33,805 nt of DNA from Candidatus Polarisedimenticola svalbardensis (GTDB lineage Bacteria > Acidobacteriota > Polarisedimenticolia > Polarisedimenticolales > Polarisedimenticolaceae), in NCBI GenBank assembly GCA_014764515.1, contig JACXWD010000012.1, forward strand, positions 41,883 to 75,687. Direction: 5' to 3'. The stretch's first letter is position 1, and every line of letters starts with the position of its first letter. Both the position numbers and the translations under genes were made by a program. The notes beneath the pieces are model-generated. The model had not been told where the DNA came from. It did no database searches and saw only the letters and a program-made list of their open reading frames with translations. Of this stretch, positions 8,975 through 17,900 are shown piece by piece.

Positions 8975-9292
8975 TCAGACGCGTGGGGGGCGGTACGGGG
9001 TATCCGAACTCCGGTCGGTCACAGCCATGGTAGTCACCGTCCGAATCGGGTTGGCGATTACCGGCGTGGTGGAGATCCGCTGCTGAGGCAGCGCCGCCGC
9101 CGCATGGGACTGGCAGCAGGTCGTGCAACAGTGATGGTGGGATTCCAGCGTATTCTCGCACGAGCCACAGGCAACACACGCTTCATCAGCAGCTTCCAGT
9201 TCCGCATTCGCCCCCAGGAGGACGAGCAACAGAGCCGACAGGGCCACAATGGCCGCAACTCGTGCAACGGGGCTGAAACGGCTGGATCTCAT
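8975..9292 (-). CDS. Small Cys/His-rich exported protein heading the efflux operon
   Basis: A 105-residue protein. I chose the ATG at 9292 (MRSSRFSP), which gives a good export signal (hydrophobic residues about 9-28, LSALLLVLLGANA). Right after it comes a dense metal-ligand cluster: Cys39, Cys42, Cys45, His52-54, Cys55-56, Cys59-60 and His63, that is seven Cys and four His within 25 residues. The rest is Thr/Pro-rich and ends in PYRPPRV. No ribosome-binding site precedes the ATG, but a sigma70-like promoter places the transcript start at or near the ATG itself. Small Cys/His-rich proteins of this kind are seen next to metal pumps, where a periplasmic metal-binding or metal-delivery role is a reasonable inference. 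I recognise no named family with certainty. Confidence 0.7.
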   Translation of the reverse strand: MRSSRFSPVARVAAIVALSALLLVLLGANAELEAADEACVACGSCENTLESHHHCCTTCCQSHAAAALPQQRISTTPVIANPIRTVTTMAVTDRSSDTPYRPPRV

Positions 9293-9299
9293 GGGAGGG

Positions 9300-9328
9300 A
9301 CGATAAGGCCGCAGCCTGGATCCGTCAA
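9300..9328 (-). promoter_or_regulatory. Sigma70-like promoter of the efflux operon, leaderless configuration
   Basis: On the minus strand TTGACG (9323-9328) is followed after exactly 17 bases by TATCGT (9300-9305). The -10 box ends seven bases before the ATG at 9292, so transcription should start at or next to the A of the start codon. This explains the missing ribosome-binding site of the Cys/His-rich gene. Confidence 0.55.
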
Positions 9329-9369
9329 TCTCCCTTCCCCTCCGAACTGGTCCGTTCCGGTACAGAGCA

Positions 9370-9390
9370 AGTGTTCCGGAATGGAACACT
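9370..9390. promoter_or_regulatory. Perfect inverted repeat, candidate operator
   Basis: AGTGTTCC, five bases, GGAACACT: 8-base arms that match perfectly. It lies in the divergent region between the efflux operon and the FG-GAP gene, about 40 bases upstream of the operon's -35 box. Related TGTTCCGGA copies occur at 9372 and 9550, and GTTCCGG near 9353. This fits a dimeric regulator site, possibly metal-responsive, though no regulator gene is adjacent. Confidence 0.45.
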
Positions 9391-9575
9391 GGCGATTCCA
9401 AAATGACCGATTTTCCATGTTTTCCAATGAATTCCTCCACGCTAGAACGGGCACACCCCTTGCTGTATTCAGGCTCCATGGCTCGGGCTCAGGGGATGGA
9501 CCGGAGGAGATCCACATCCTCAGCGCGCCGACAGAACCGTGATTCCGGGTGTTCCGGAGTTGAAGGGGGTATGCA

Positions 9576-12500
9576 ATGCGGAGAATGTGGTTACTGGTTT
9601 ACCTGATGGCCTGTGCATCCTTTGTTTCTATTGCAGGGAGCCAACCGCCCTCCGATGTGAACCCTGACTGGTGGACCACGGTCCAGGCACAAATCGCCGA
9701 CGACGAATACCACGTCTCTTGGGCGGACCGCACGGTCCTGGCCGGCCTTGAAGGAGGTTGGCAGGCTCCGAACCGGGCACATAATTTCCGGACCTACTTC
9801 ACAGCGGATGGAGTCCGAGTCGTTCCAAGGACCGAACCGGAGCCGACCTGGGAATGGTCCCTCGCCCTCATTGCCTGGGGCCAAGAAGGTTCGATTACAG
9901 GCGTACAGGCTATCCGGCAACCTTCGGTCTACGAGAACCGGGTGGAATATGACCGGGGCGGTCTCATCGAGTGGTACGTCAACGACGAGGCGGGGCTCAA
10001 GCAAGGGTTCACCCTGTCGGCGCCGCCGTCGGAACAGGTCGAGGGTTCGCTGCTCTTCCTGGAGATGGTGCTGGGCGGCACGCTCCATCCGTTCCTGAGC
10101 GAAGATGGCGGCGCAATCGATTTCGCAACCCCTGACGGCGTTCGGGTGCTGCATTACGCAGGCCTGAAAGTGACCGACGCCCGGGACGAACAGTTGCAGG
10201 CGTGGTTCGAAGGCAGCCCCGGCGAGGGCTACCGCGGGATACGAATCGTCATCGACGACGCCGAGGCGATCTACCCGATTGCCATCGATCCGCTGGCGAC
10301 GAGCCCGGCGTGGACTTTCAGCGAGAAACAAGAGCAGGCGCAGTACGGGTTCTCGGTTGCGGCCGCGGGCGACGTCAACGGAGACGGCTATTCGGATGTC
10401 ATCGTGGGAGCACCGGAATACGACCTGGATGGTCACTCGTCCGCAGGCCAGGCCTTCGTCTTCCTCGGCTCCACCTCCGGACTTCTTTCGAGTCCGAGTT
10501 GGACGAACTCGCACACGGATTGTGTGAATCAAAGCGGAGTCAGTTATGGCTGGGCCGTCGGCACTGCAGGGGACGTCGATGGCGACGGCCGCAGCGAGAT
10601 CATCGTCGGTGCGCCGAATTGTTCGACCTTTGGTGTCAACAATGGCCGCGTCTATGTCTACGACTGGCCGTCCCTGGATCCTGGCTGGACCCGGAGTGGC
10701 TCGGAGAACTACACCTATCTGGGAAAGAGTGTCGGCACCGCCGGTGACGTCAACGGCGACGGGTACTCGGATGTCGCGTTCGGGGCACCCGGTTACGGCG
10801 GGGACCAGGGCGCCGCGTATGTGTACTATGGGTCAGCAGTCGGCCTGACCTCTTCTTCTTGGGGAGCGACCGGCTGGTACGTCGGATGCAGCGCGCAAAG
10901 CACGCGAGTGTTCGCCTCCTCTCTCGGTACGGCCGGTGACGTCAACGGCGACGGATACTCGGATCTGATCGTAGGCGATGCCTGCAACAACCGTGCGTAC
11001 GTCTGGCTCGGATCCCCCGCTGGTCTTGGTGCATCCGGCCCGGCCCCTGGCACCGCCAGTTTCACCCTCCAGAACGTTCATTTCAGTTTCGGGTGGTCGG
11101 TATCGACGGCAGGGGACGTCAACGGAGACGGCTATTCCGACGTGATCGTCGGCGCGCCCTTTCATAACGGAGGAGGAGTCGACAGAGGAGCGGTGGCCGT
11201 CTGCCTGGGCTCGGCGGACGATCTGGACTGCTCCTGGGAGCAACTCGGCACCCAGGACGATGCCCATCTGGGCCGGTCGGTCTCCACCGCTGGGGACGTG
11301 AACGCCGACGGCTACTCCGACGTGATCGTCGGCGAGCCTTACTACGACGGCGGTGATACCGACGAGGGCCGCGCCGTCGTCTATCACGGGTCGATCTCGG
11401 GCCTCCGCAGCTCGCCCGCATGGGACGATGAGCCGGACGAGAGCGGCGCGAGCTTCGGCTACAGCGTCGCCACAGCCGGGGACGTCAACGGCGACGGGTA
11501 TTCGGACGTGATCGTCGGGGCCTACAACGGTGGGGTCGGCGGCAGGGCCTACAGCTATCTCGGCGGGACGGGAAGCCTGATGACCGCCAGCTCATGGACC
11601 GACGACGGCGGACAATCGGGCGCCCAGTACGGCTACTCGGTGGCGACCGCCGGTGACGTCAACGGCGACGGCTTCGACGACATCATCCTCGGCGCGCCAC
11701 TCTATGACAAGGGCGAGACCGACGAGGGCTCGGTCTACCTGTTCCTCGGCCGACCGGGGGGACTCGCGACCATCGCCGACTGGACCGCCCAGAGCAATCT
11801 GGCCGGCGCACGACTCGGCTGGTCGGTGGGCACCGTACGGAGCGTCAACGGCGACCCGTACAGCGACGTCATCGCCGGGGCGCCGTGGTGGGACAATGGC
11901 CAGACCAACGAGGGTGCGGTATTCGTCTGGAACGGATCGTCCGGAGGGCTCGGCGCACCTGGAACACCGGCCAACGCCGATTGGACGGCGGAGTCCAACC
12001 AGGCTTCCGCCTATTTCGGCTACCGCGCGTGCTCCGCCGGAGACGTCAACGGAGACGGTGCCGGCGACATTCTTGTCGGCGCCCACTACTACGACAACGG
12101 GCACACCGACGAGGGAGCGGTCTTCCTCTGGGAAGGGTCTTCATCCGGCCTGGGCGCCGACGGCACTCCCGCCAACGCCGACTGGATGGCGGAGAGCAAT
12201 CAGCCCTCGGCTCTCATGGGCGCCGGGGCGGCTTCGGCGGGCGACGTGAATGGCGATGGGTTCGGCGACGTTATCGCCGGGGCGTACCGCTATGACAACG
12301 GGAACACCGACGAGGGAGGGGTGTACGTCTGGCACGGCTCCGCCGCAGGCCTGGGCGAGAACGGCACTACCGTGAACGCCGACTGGTCCCAGGAAGGCCA
12401 GCAGACCGCGGCTTACAAGGGATTCGGCCTGGCCTCCGCCGGCGACGTCAATGGTGACGGCTATGCGGACGTCATCGTGGGCGCCCACGGCTTCAACTAC

Positions 12501-14441
12501 GACGGCATCGACGGCGGCTCGGCGCAGGTCTACCTCGGTTCGGCTTCCGGACTGGGCGGGACGCACTGGTCCACCTACGGCGACCAGAACGGGGCGGCGT
12601 ATGGCTACGCCGTCGCCCCGGCAGGCGATCTGAACGGTGACGGCTACGCCGACGTCGCGGTCAGCGCCTACCTGTACGACGTCACCGTTGCCGACGCGGG
12701 CAAGGTCTGGGTCTACCTCGGCTCGGCTGCCGGGTTGTCCGAGACTAGTACATGGACCCGCGCCAGTTCCCAGGGCGCTGCGTATTACGGCCGTTCCATC
12801 GCATCGGCCGGGGATATCAATGCCGACGGCTACGCCGACCTGATCATCGGATCCCCGGGCCGCGATGTTACCTACACGGACGACGGGGCCGCCTGGCTGT
12901 TCTACGGCAGCACCGACCCCGGGCGGTTCGTCGTGCCGCGGCAACTCGGAACCGCGTCCGAGCTACCGATCGATCGGTTCGGTCGCTCGGAAAGCGCGAC
13001 ACGGTTCAAGGTCTCGGCGCTGGTTCGCGGCTTACTCGGGCGGGGCGACAGTTCGCTGCAGTACGAGATCAAACCGGCCAGCGTCCCGTTTGACGGCGCC
13101 GACCTGCGATGGACCGGCTGGCAGGATCCCGGCATCGGAGGGATCTACGACATCGGGGAATCCAACGCCCTCTCGCCCGGCGCGTCGTACCACTGGCGGG
13201 CCCGTGTTCGCCATCGGATTCCGACTTCGCCGTTCCAGCAGTACGGTCGCTGGATCACGAGGCCATGGGGAGGATGGAACGAAGGGCAGGTCACCCTGTG
13301 GTTCGACACCGATGGCGACAGCCTTCCGGATCATCAGGACAACTGTCCAACCATCCAGAACCCCGGTCAGGAAGACACCGACGACGACGGCACCGGCGAT
13401 GCATGCGATCAATGTACGGACACCGATGACGACGGCTTCGGCGACCCGGGTTTCCCCCAGAACACCTGCATCGCGGACAACTGCCCCGGTGATCCCAACC
13501 CAGGGCAGGAGAACGCCGACGGTGACCTGTTCGGGGATGTCTGTGACACGTGCACCGACACTGACGGCGACGGCCTCGGCGACCCGGGGTACCCGGCCAG
13601 CACCTGCGGTGAAGACAACTGCCCGACCATACCCAACGCCGGTCAGGAGGACGGCGACACCGACGGAGTCGGCGATGTCTGCGACAACTGCCCCGGCCAC
13701 ACCAACCCCGAACAGGAGGACTTCGACGACGACGGCGATGGCGACATCTGCGACTGGTGCACCGACAGCGACGGTGACGGCCGCGGCAACCCTGGTTTCC
13801 CGAGGAACACCTGTCCGGGGGACAACTGCCCCGACATCCCCAATGCGGACCAACAGGATGGGGACATGGACGGATCGGGTGACGTCTGCGACGACTGCAC
13901 CGACCCGGACCAAGACGGATTCGGTGATCCGGACCCGCAACTACAGACCTGTCCGCCGGACAACTGTGTGCGGAACGCCAACCCGGGTCAGGAGGACGCC
14001 GACATTGACGGGGTCGGCGATGTCTGCGACACCTGCACCGACACCGACGGTGACGGTTGGGGGAATCCCGACTACCCAGCGAACGTCTGCGTCACGGACT
14101 GTCGGCCCGATGATGGCGCACTGTGGTCGGTGCCGGGCGATCCAGAGGGTTTGCTCCTCTCGAAGGCAGCGGCCGACAACCTGTCCTGGGGTGTTCCCGG
14201 GAACCCGGGTGGGGCGACTCTGGCCTACGATGTCCTCAAGAGCCGGGAAGCCTACGACTTCGGTGACTTCGAGGCGGTGTGCACCGAGTCCGGAGACACC
14301 GACCTCGTGGCAACCGACCTGACGACTCCGGCGCTCCCCGGCGAAGCCTACTTCTACCTCGTCCGTTCCGAGAACCCATGCGGCTCTGAGTTGGGAACGG
14401 CATCGAACGGTGAGATTCGCATCGGCCGTAACTGTCCCTAA
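9576..14441 (+). CDS. Giant secreted FG-GAP / thrombospondin type 3 repeat protein
   Basis: A 1621-residue exported protein. The ATG at 9576 follows an AAGGGGG ribosome-binding site and starts a signal peptide (LLVYLMACASFVSIAGS). Residues about 30-255 form a beta-rich N-terminal region ending in AIYPIAIDPLATSPAW, the kind that often precedes FG-GAP or SBBP repeats. Residues about 258-1110 hold fourteen FG-GAP repeats of about 60 residues, each with a calcium-loop core such as GDVNGDGYSDVIVGAP; the ninth is degenerate (SVNGDPYSD). Residues about 1112-1240 look like a beta-sandwich spacer. Residues about 1243-1508 are five Cys-rich thrombospondin type 3 modules. An FN3-like C-terminal domain ends in GRNCP. 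The protein should bind much calcium and act outside the cell, in adhesion or as a surface layer; no enzymatic motif is visible. A truncated peptidase gene follows 75 bases downstream. Confidence 0.93.
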   Translation: MRRMWLLVYLMACASFVSIAGSQPPSDVNPDWWTTVQAQIADDEYHVSWADRTVLAGLEGGWQAPNRAHNFRTYFTADGVRVVPRTEPEPTWEWSLALIAWGQEGSITGVQAIRQPSVYENRVEYDRGGLIEWYVNDEAGLKQGFTLSAPPSEQVEGSLLFLEMVLGGTLHPFLSEDGGAIDFATPDGVRVLHYAGLKVTDARDEQLQAWFEGSPGEGYRGIRIVIDDAEAIYPIAIDPLATSPAWTFSEKQEQAQYGFSVAAAGDVNGDGYSDVIVGAPEYDLDGHSSAGQAFVFLGSTSGLLSSPSWTNSHTDCVNQSGVSYGWAVGTAGDVDGDGRSEIIVGAPNCSTFGVNNGRVYVYDWPSLDPGWTRSGSENYTYLGKSVGTAGDVNGDGYSDVAFGAPGYGGDQGAAYVYYGSAVGLTSSSWGATGWYVGCSAQSTRVFASSLGTAGDVNGDGYSDLIVGDACNNRAYVWLGSPAGLGASGPAPGTASFTLQNVHFSFGWSVSTAGDVNGDGYSDVIVGAPFHNGGGVDRGAVAVCLGSADDLDCSWEQLGTQDDAHLGRSVSTAGDVNADGYSDVIVGEPYYDGGDTDEGRAVVYHGSISGLRSSPAWDDEPDESGASFGYSVATAGDVNGDGYSDVIVGAYNGGVGGRAYSYLGGTGSLMTASSWTDDGGQSGAQYGYSVATAGDVNGDGFDDIILGAPLYDKGETDEGSVYLFLGRPGGLATIADWTAQSNLAGARLGWSVGTVRSVNGDPYSDVIAGAPWWDNGQTNEGAVFVWNGSSGGLGAPGTPANADWTAESNQASAYFGYRACSAGDVNGDGAGDILVGAHYYDNGHTDEGAVFLWEGSSSGLGADGTPANADWMAESNQPSALMGAGAASAGDVNGDGFGDVIAGAYRYDNGNTDEGGVYVWHGSAAGLGENGTTVNADWSQEGQQTAAYKGFGLASAGDVNGDGYADVIVGAHGFNYDGIDGGSAQVYLGSASGLGGTHWSTYGDQNGAAYGYAVAPAGDLNGDGYADVAVSAYLYDVTVADAGKVWVYLGSAAGLSETSTWTRASSQGAAYYGRSIASAGDINADGYADLIIGSPGRDVTYTDDGAAWLFYGSTDPGRFVVPRQLGTASELPIDRFGRSESATRFKVSALVRGLLGRGDSSLQYEIKPASVPFDGADLRWTGWQDPGIGGIYDIGESNALSPGASYHWRARVRHRIPTSPFQQYGRWITRPWGGWNEGQVTLWFDTDGDSLPDHQDNCPTIQNPGQEDTDDDGTGDACDQCTDTDDDGFGDPGFPQNTCIADNCPGDPNPGQENADGDLFGDVCDTCTDTDGDGLGDPGYPASTCGEDNCPTIPNAGQEDGDTDGVGDVCDNCPGHTNPEQEDFDDDGDGDICDWCTDSDGDGRGNPGFPRNTCPGDNCPDIPNADQQDGDMDGSGDVCDDCTDPDQDGFGDPDPQLQTCPPDNCVRNANPGQEDADIDGVGDVCDTCTDTDGDGWGNPDYPANVCVTDCRPDDGALWSVPGDPEGLLLSKAAADNLSWGVPGNPGGATLAYDVLKSREAYDFGDFEAVCTESGDTDLVATDLTTPALPGEAYFYLVRSENPCGSELGTASNGEIRIGRNCP
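10347..12911 (+). repeat. Fourteen tandem FG-GAP repeats (coding)
   Basis: Fourteen in-frame units of roughly 170-200 bases, each starting with a G-x-S-V-x-x-A-G-D-V-N-G-D-G pattern. Fourteen equals two seven-bladed beta-propellers. Units 9-11 share a longer insert (GxxGTPANADW), suggesting a recent internal duplication within the array. Confidence 0.8.
13303..14100 (+). repeat. Five Cys-rich thrombospondin type 3 modules (coding)
   Basis: Five in-frame modules, mostly about 46 residues (138 bases). Each consists of DNCP, a PNxxQEDxD segment, a DGxGDxCDxC calcium loop, then TDxDGxGxPxFPxNTC. The third module carries an extra short loop (NCPGHTNPEQED). Regular Asp and Cys spacing implies calcium coordination with disulfide bracing. 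Confidence 0.85.
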
Positions 14442-14516
14442 ACAGGGCGATTAGATGAAAGTGGCGGTGAATCAAGGCGTTCTTGATTCGGCGCCCCGAT
14501 CCAGACATCCGATCCG

Positions 14517-16058
14517 GTGCGGCTCCATGACGGTCTCAACACTGAAGAGCGAATCCTGTTCACCAATCCGATCGCCGGCCGCTGGGTCATCCGGGTTACC
14601 GGCGTTGATGTTCCCTGGGGTCCACAGCCGTTCGCCCTGGTGGTCCGGGGCGCTCTCACCGACTGTGCAGCACCACCTCCGCCTGGAGCACCGGTTCTGA
14701 CAACGCCTGCGGACCGCCAGGTCGGGATCTCCTGGGGCGCGGTTTCGGGAGCCGCGAGCTACAACGTCTACCGCAGTTTCGGCGCCTGCCCGGGCGGCCC
14801 GTGGATTCCGGTCGCCACCGGGATCACCGGCACCTCGTTCCTGGACACCACGGTATCCGGCGGCGTGACCTACAGCTACCGGGTTACCGCATCTTCCGAT
14901 GGTGACGGGTACTGCGAGTCACCGCCTTCCCCCTGCAATGAGGTGGCTCCCACCGGCGAGTGCACCCTGCTGCCTGATTTTCGCGGCATCGCCACCGCCG
15001 GCAGCGAAGGCACCGCCAGTTGCGCCACAACCTTGAACTGGGACGCCGGGGCGGCGCTGTGCGCCGGAGACCTGGTCTACAACGTCTACCGGGGCAGTAA
15101 CCCTGGCTTCGAACCGACGGCGGCTTCCCGGATCGCGTCCTGCGTAACCGGCACGACGTATACCGATTCTGCGAATCTGGTCCATGGCGCCACCTACCAT
15201 TACCTGGTCCGGGCCGAGGACGCAACTACCGGACACGGCGGCCCGTGCCGGGACGGTAACCAGGAGTTGAACCTGGCCAGGGCCGAGACCCGGCCGTTCG
15301 GGCCTCCAGAACTCGGCACATGGAACGATGACGCCGGCGACAACGGTGAAGCGACTTTCGATCCGGGACCGGGTTGGCAGGTTGAACCGGCCGGCGGGGA
15401 CACCGGCCCGGCGTTCACCAACTGGACCCGCCTGCCGCTTTCACCGGACTACCCCGCCCTCATCAACTCGCCCTATTTCGTGTGCGACACAACCCAGTCC
15501 ATCACCAACTATTTCAGCGACATCGACATGACCTACGACACGTACACCGCCTCCCTGGTCAACTGGGTCGGTGGGGATGTGAAGCTCCGCTTCCATCTTT
15601 CAGGTGACCTGTACTTCCCAGGCGGGAACTGGTGGATCGACGACGTCCAGGTAACCCAGGTTGGGGTTCCAGGATCCTGCTCCACCACCGCGGCAGGGCC
15701 TCCTCCGATCCCGGATGGCGGCCCGGTGCCCGGCTCTCCCCTGCTGGTGGCCAAAAGCGGGGGCGATCTGGCGTTGACCTGGGACGATACGACCTGTCCG
15801 GCGACAGAGGTCAATATCTACCGCGGCAGCATCGGTGATTACTCGACCTTCACCGGCGGCCATTGCGGACAACCGCCCACCGGGTCGGCCACAGTGGCGA
15901 TGCCGGACAACAGCTGGTTCCTGGTAGTCGCCACAGATGGCGTCTATACCGACGGCAGCTGGAGCCGGGACGTCTCCGGCGCCGAACTGGACTATTCCGG
16001 TGCGTCCCTGGCGTGCCCGGCCATCACGAATCACACTGCCGGAGGCGTCTGCCCCTAG
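14517..16058 (+). pseudogene. 5'-truncated S8 (subtilisin-like) peptidase: accessory domains only
   Basis: A 513-residue reading frame from a GTG at 14517, without a ribosome-binding site; the frame is closed upstream by TGA at 14484. The first 45 residues (GLNTEERILFTNPIAGRWVI ... GPQPFALVVRG) match the strand pattern that ends the beta-sandwich domain C-terminal to many secreted S8 peptidases. Two FN3-like domains (VGISWGAVSGAASYNVYRS; LVYNVYRGSNPGFEP), a jelly-roll-like segment (FPGGNWWIDDVQVTQVG) and another FN3-like end follow, ending in GGVCP. No signal peptide and no Asp/His/Ser catalytic motif are present. I infer that the catalytic half was deleted and what remains is a non-secreted remnant. 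It could instead be expressed as a partner of the upstream protein, but without an export signal that is hard to see. Confidence 0.6.
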
Positions 16059-16060
16059 TT

Positions 16061-17206
16061 TCAGGACTTCCGGGGCGCGGACCGCAGCAACGCCAGCGCT
16101 TCGATCTGACCGGTCTGGGGCATCATGTCGATCGGCTGCACCGAGACGGTCTGGTAGCCATGGCGGGCAAGGTGGTCCAGGTCACGGCAGAGGGTTGCCG
16201 GTTCGCAGGAAAGATAGGCGACCTGCTTCGCCGCGGATGCCCCGACCATCGCCAGAACCGGCTCCAGCGCACCGGCCCGGGAAGGGTTCAGCACCACGGC
16301 GTCAGGTTTCAACTGGCTCAGTTTACGCAATGAACGCTCCACCGCCGCCGGGAATACGTCCACATGGTCTCTTCCCATGGAGCGCACCGTTGACTTGAGG
16401 TCGGCGACGGCGGCCCGGGTGCCCTCGCCGAATACCAGTTTCCTGTACTTGCGCCCCAGGGCCAGTCCGTGGGTTCCAACACCGGCATAGAGGTCCATGA
16501 GCTGTTCGCCGCCGGCCAGGAAATCATCCATCAAGCCGTGGATCGCCGGCAGGATCGGCAGGTTCACCTGAAAGAACGCCCCCGGCGATACCCGCAACTT
16601 CACACCGGCGTGGCGCACCCAGATTTCACGCCGACCCCACAGGTGCTTGATCGAACCACGGATCACCTGCGGGCCGCCACCCGGGTTCAGGTTCATGGAA
16701 ATGCCGTCTACCGCCGGGGCCACCTTCTGTAGCGCTTCCAGCGGGAACCTCGGCATTGCGGTCGCCCGGAACACCAGGATCAGGTGCTGCCGTTTCGGGT
16801 CGCTGCCGCAACGCAGATCCAGGTGGCGCAGTTCCCTGGGAACGTATCTCGCCGTCGCCAGGAATTTCCGGAGACGCCGCGTGGTCTCCAGAAGCTCGGG
16901 AACCAGCACACCGCATTCCGGCGCATCGACGATTTCACGGGTGCCGGCGCGGAAGTAGCCCAGTCTGGTGCCGCCCTGGCGGGAAGTTCCGAACGCCATA
17001 CGGGCCCGGTTGCGATAACCGGCCCCCTGCGGCGAAGGCAGCGTATCCAGCAGGCGAGCCTCTTTCAGGCTGGGGTAGGCGCTCAATTCCCGGCCCAGGA
17101 GCTCCCGCTTGTGGCTCAATTGCTCGGAATAGCCGACGCCGAGCATGGCGCAGGCGCCGCAGTCATCCTGGTGGGGGCAGGTCCGGATTGTCGTAGTCTC
17201 GCTCAT
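16061..17206 (-). CDS. rRNA (uracil-C5)-methyltransferase, RlmC/RlmD (TrmA) family
   Basis: A 381-residue SAM-dependent enzyme that should methylate C5 of a uridine in 23S rRNA. Four Cys positioned for a 4Fe-4S cluster are Cys10, Cys16, Cys19 and Cys98. GYRNRARMAFG, SPGAFFQVN, the SAM motif DLYAGVGTHGLAL, and VVLNPSRAG (the family usually has D/NPPR) follow. The catalytic Cys is Cys334 in YLSCEPATLCRDL and the general base is probably Glu369 in QTGQIEAL. It lacks the N-terminal TRAM domain of RlmD and, at 381 residues, is close to RlmC (RumB, 375 residues), so U747 methylation is a candidate. It is the last gene of a minus-strand unit, 28 bases after the spermidine-synthase-like gene. Its stop codon lies two bases from the end of the plus-strand peptidase remnant. 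Confidence 0.9.
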   Translation of the reverse strand: MSETTTIRTCPHQDDCGACAMLGVGYSEQLSHKRELLGRELSAYPSLKEARLLDTLPSPQGAGYRNRARMAFGTSRQGGTRLGYFRAGTREIVDAPECGVLVPELLETTRRLRKFLATARYVPRELRHLDLRCGSDPKRQHLILVFRATAMPRFPLEALQKVAPAVDGISMNLNPGGGPQVIRGSIKHLWGRREIWVRHAGVKLRVSPGAFFQVNLPILPAIHGLMDDFLAGGEQLMDLYAGVGTHGLALGRKYRKLVFGEGTRAAVADLKSTVRSMGRDHVDVFPAAVERSLRKLSQLKPDAVVLNPSRAGALEPVLAMVGASAAKQVAYLSCEPATLCRDLDHLARHGYQTVSVQPIDMMPQTGQIEALALLRSAPRKS

Positions 17207-17234
17207 CCGCCCCAGAATACGCTATGCAGGCGTT

Positions 17235-17900
17235 TTATACCCACCCGAGAAAAATCGTGTGCCGCTCACCTTTGTTCTCGCGGGAACGAACGCTCTCGCT
17301 CCCCGCCCTGAATCCGACCTCGGAAAGCCGCTTCTCGAACACGAGAGAACTCTCCGAGGACCATACTGCCAGCAGGCCCCCCGGATTGAGCGCCCGCTGG
17401 ATCCGTCTCAGCCCCGGGAGATCGTACAGACCTTCGTTGGAAGCCAGGGTCCAGGCCTCGGGGCCGTTGTCCACATCCAGGAGGATCGCATCGAACGGCT
17501 GTTTCACCCGTCGCAGGTAGCCGACCACGTCGGTGACCACTACCCCGACCCGCGGATCGGCCAGCCGATCCTTCGCCGATTCAAACCCGTACTTGCGGTT
17601 CCAGTCGACGATCGTCTCGAAGTATTCCACCACGACCACAGACGCATCTTGAGGCAGAGCGTCCAGCGCCGCGCCAAGGGTGAAACCCAAACCCAGCCCG
17701 CCGATCAGAACCCGTGGGCTGCGGTTCCCTTTCAGTTCTCGAGCGGCGATATCGGCCAAGGTCTTTTCCGAACCAGGCGCCCGGGTGGACATCAGTCCCT
17801 GGCCATCCACCTCGATGTAGTAGTCGCCGTCATGGAGCGTCAGGGTCATCCGCATACCGTCGGGAGTGATGGTCGAGGCCAGAAGCTCGCTCTTCTTCAC
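17235..17900 (-). CDS. Spermidine-synthase-like SAM-binding protein
   Basis: About 221 residues from a GTG at 17900 that overlaps the stop of the upstream DksA-type gene (GTGA), indicating coupled translation. The fold is that of spermidine synthase/class I methyltransferases: VLIGGLGLGFTLGAAL (nucleotide-binding loop), VVVVEYFETIVDWNRKY (acidic end of beta2), ADPRVGVVVTDVVGYL, FDAILLDVDNGPEAW and NPGGLLAVWSSESS. The enzyme may transfer an aminopropyl or methyl group, but the short length and the missing N-terminal beta-barrel of true SpeE mean that polyamine synthesis cannot be assumed. Such standalone spermine/spermidine-synthase-domain proteins are common and mostly uncharacterised. Confidence 0.85.
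   Translation of the reverse strand: MKKSELLASTITPDGMRMTLTLHDGDYYIEVDGQGLMSTRAPGSEKTLADIAARELKGNRSPRVLIGGLGLGFTLGAALDALPQDASVVVVEYFETIVDWNRKYGFESAKDRLADPRVGVVVTDVVGYLRRVKQPFDAILLDVDNGPEAWTLASNEGLYDLPGLRRIQRALNPGGLLAVWSSESSLVFEKRLSEVGFRAGSESVRSRENKGERHTIFLGWV

Noticed and set aside
12141-12944. 267-codon minus-strand frame under the FG-GAP repeats
   Set aside because: Antisense of repeated codons; the periodic peptide mirrors the FG-GAP units.
12865-14322. 485-codon plus-strand frame overlapping the TSP3 repeats
   Set aside because: Out-of-frame reading of a repetitive coding region, giving low-complexity Thr/Arg/Pro peptide.
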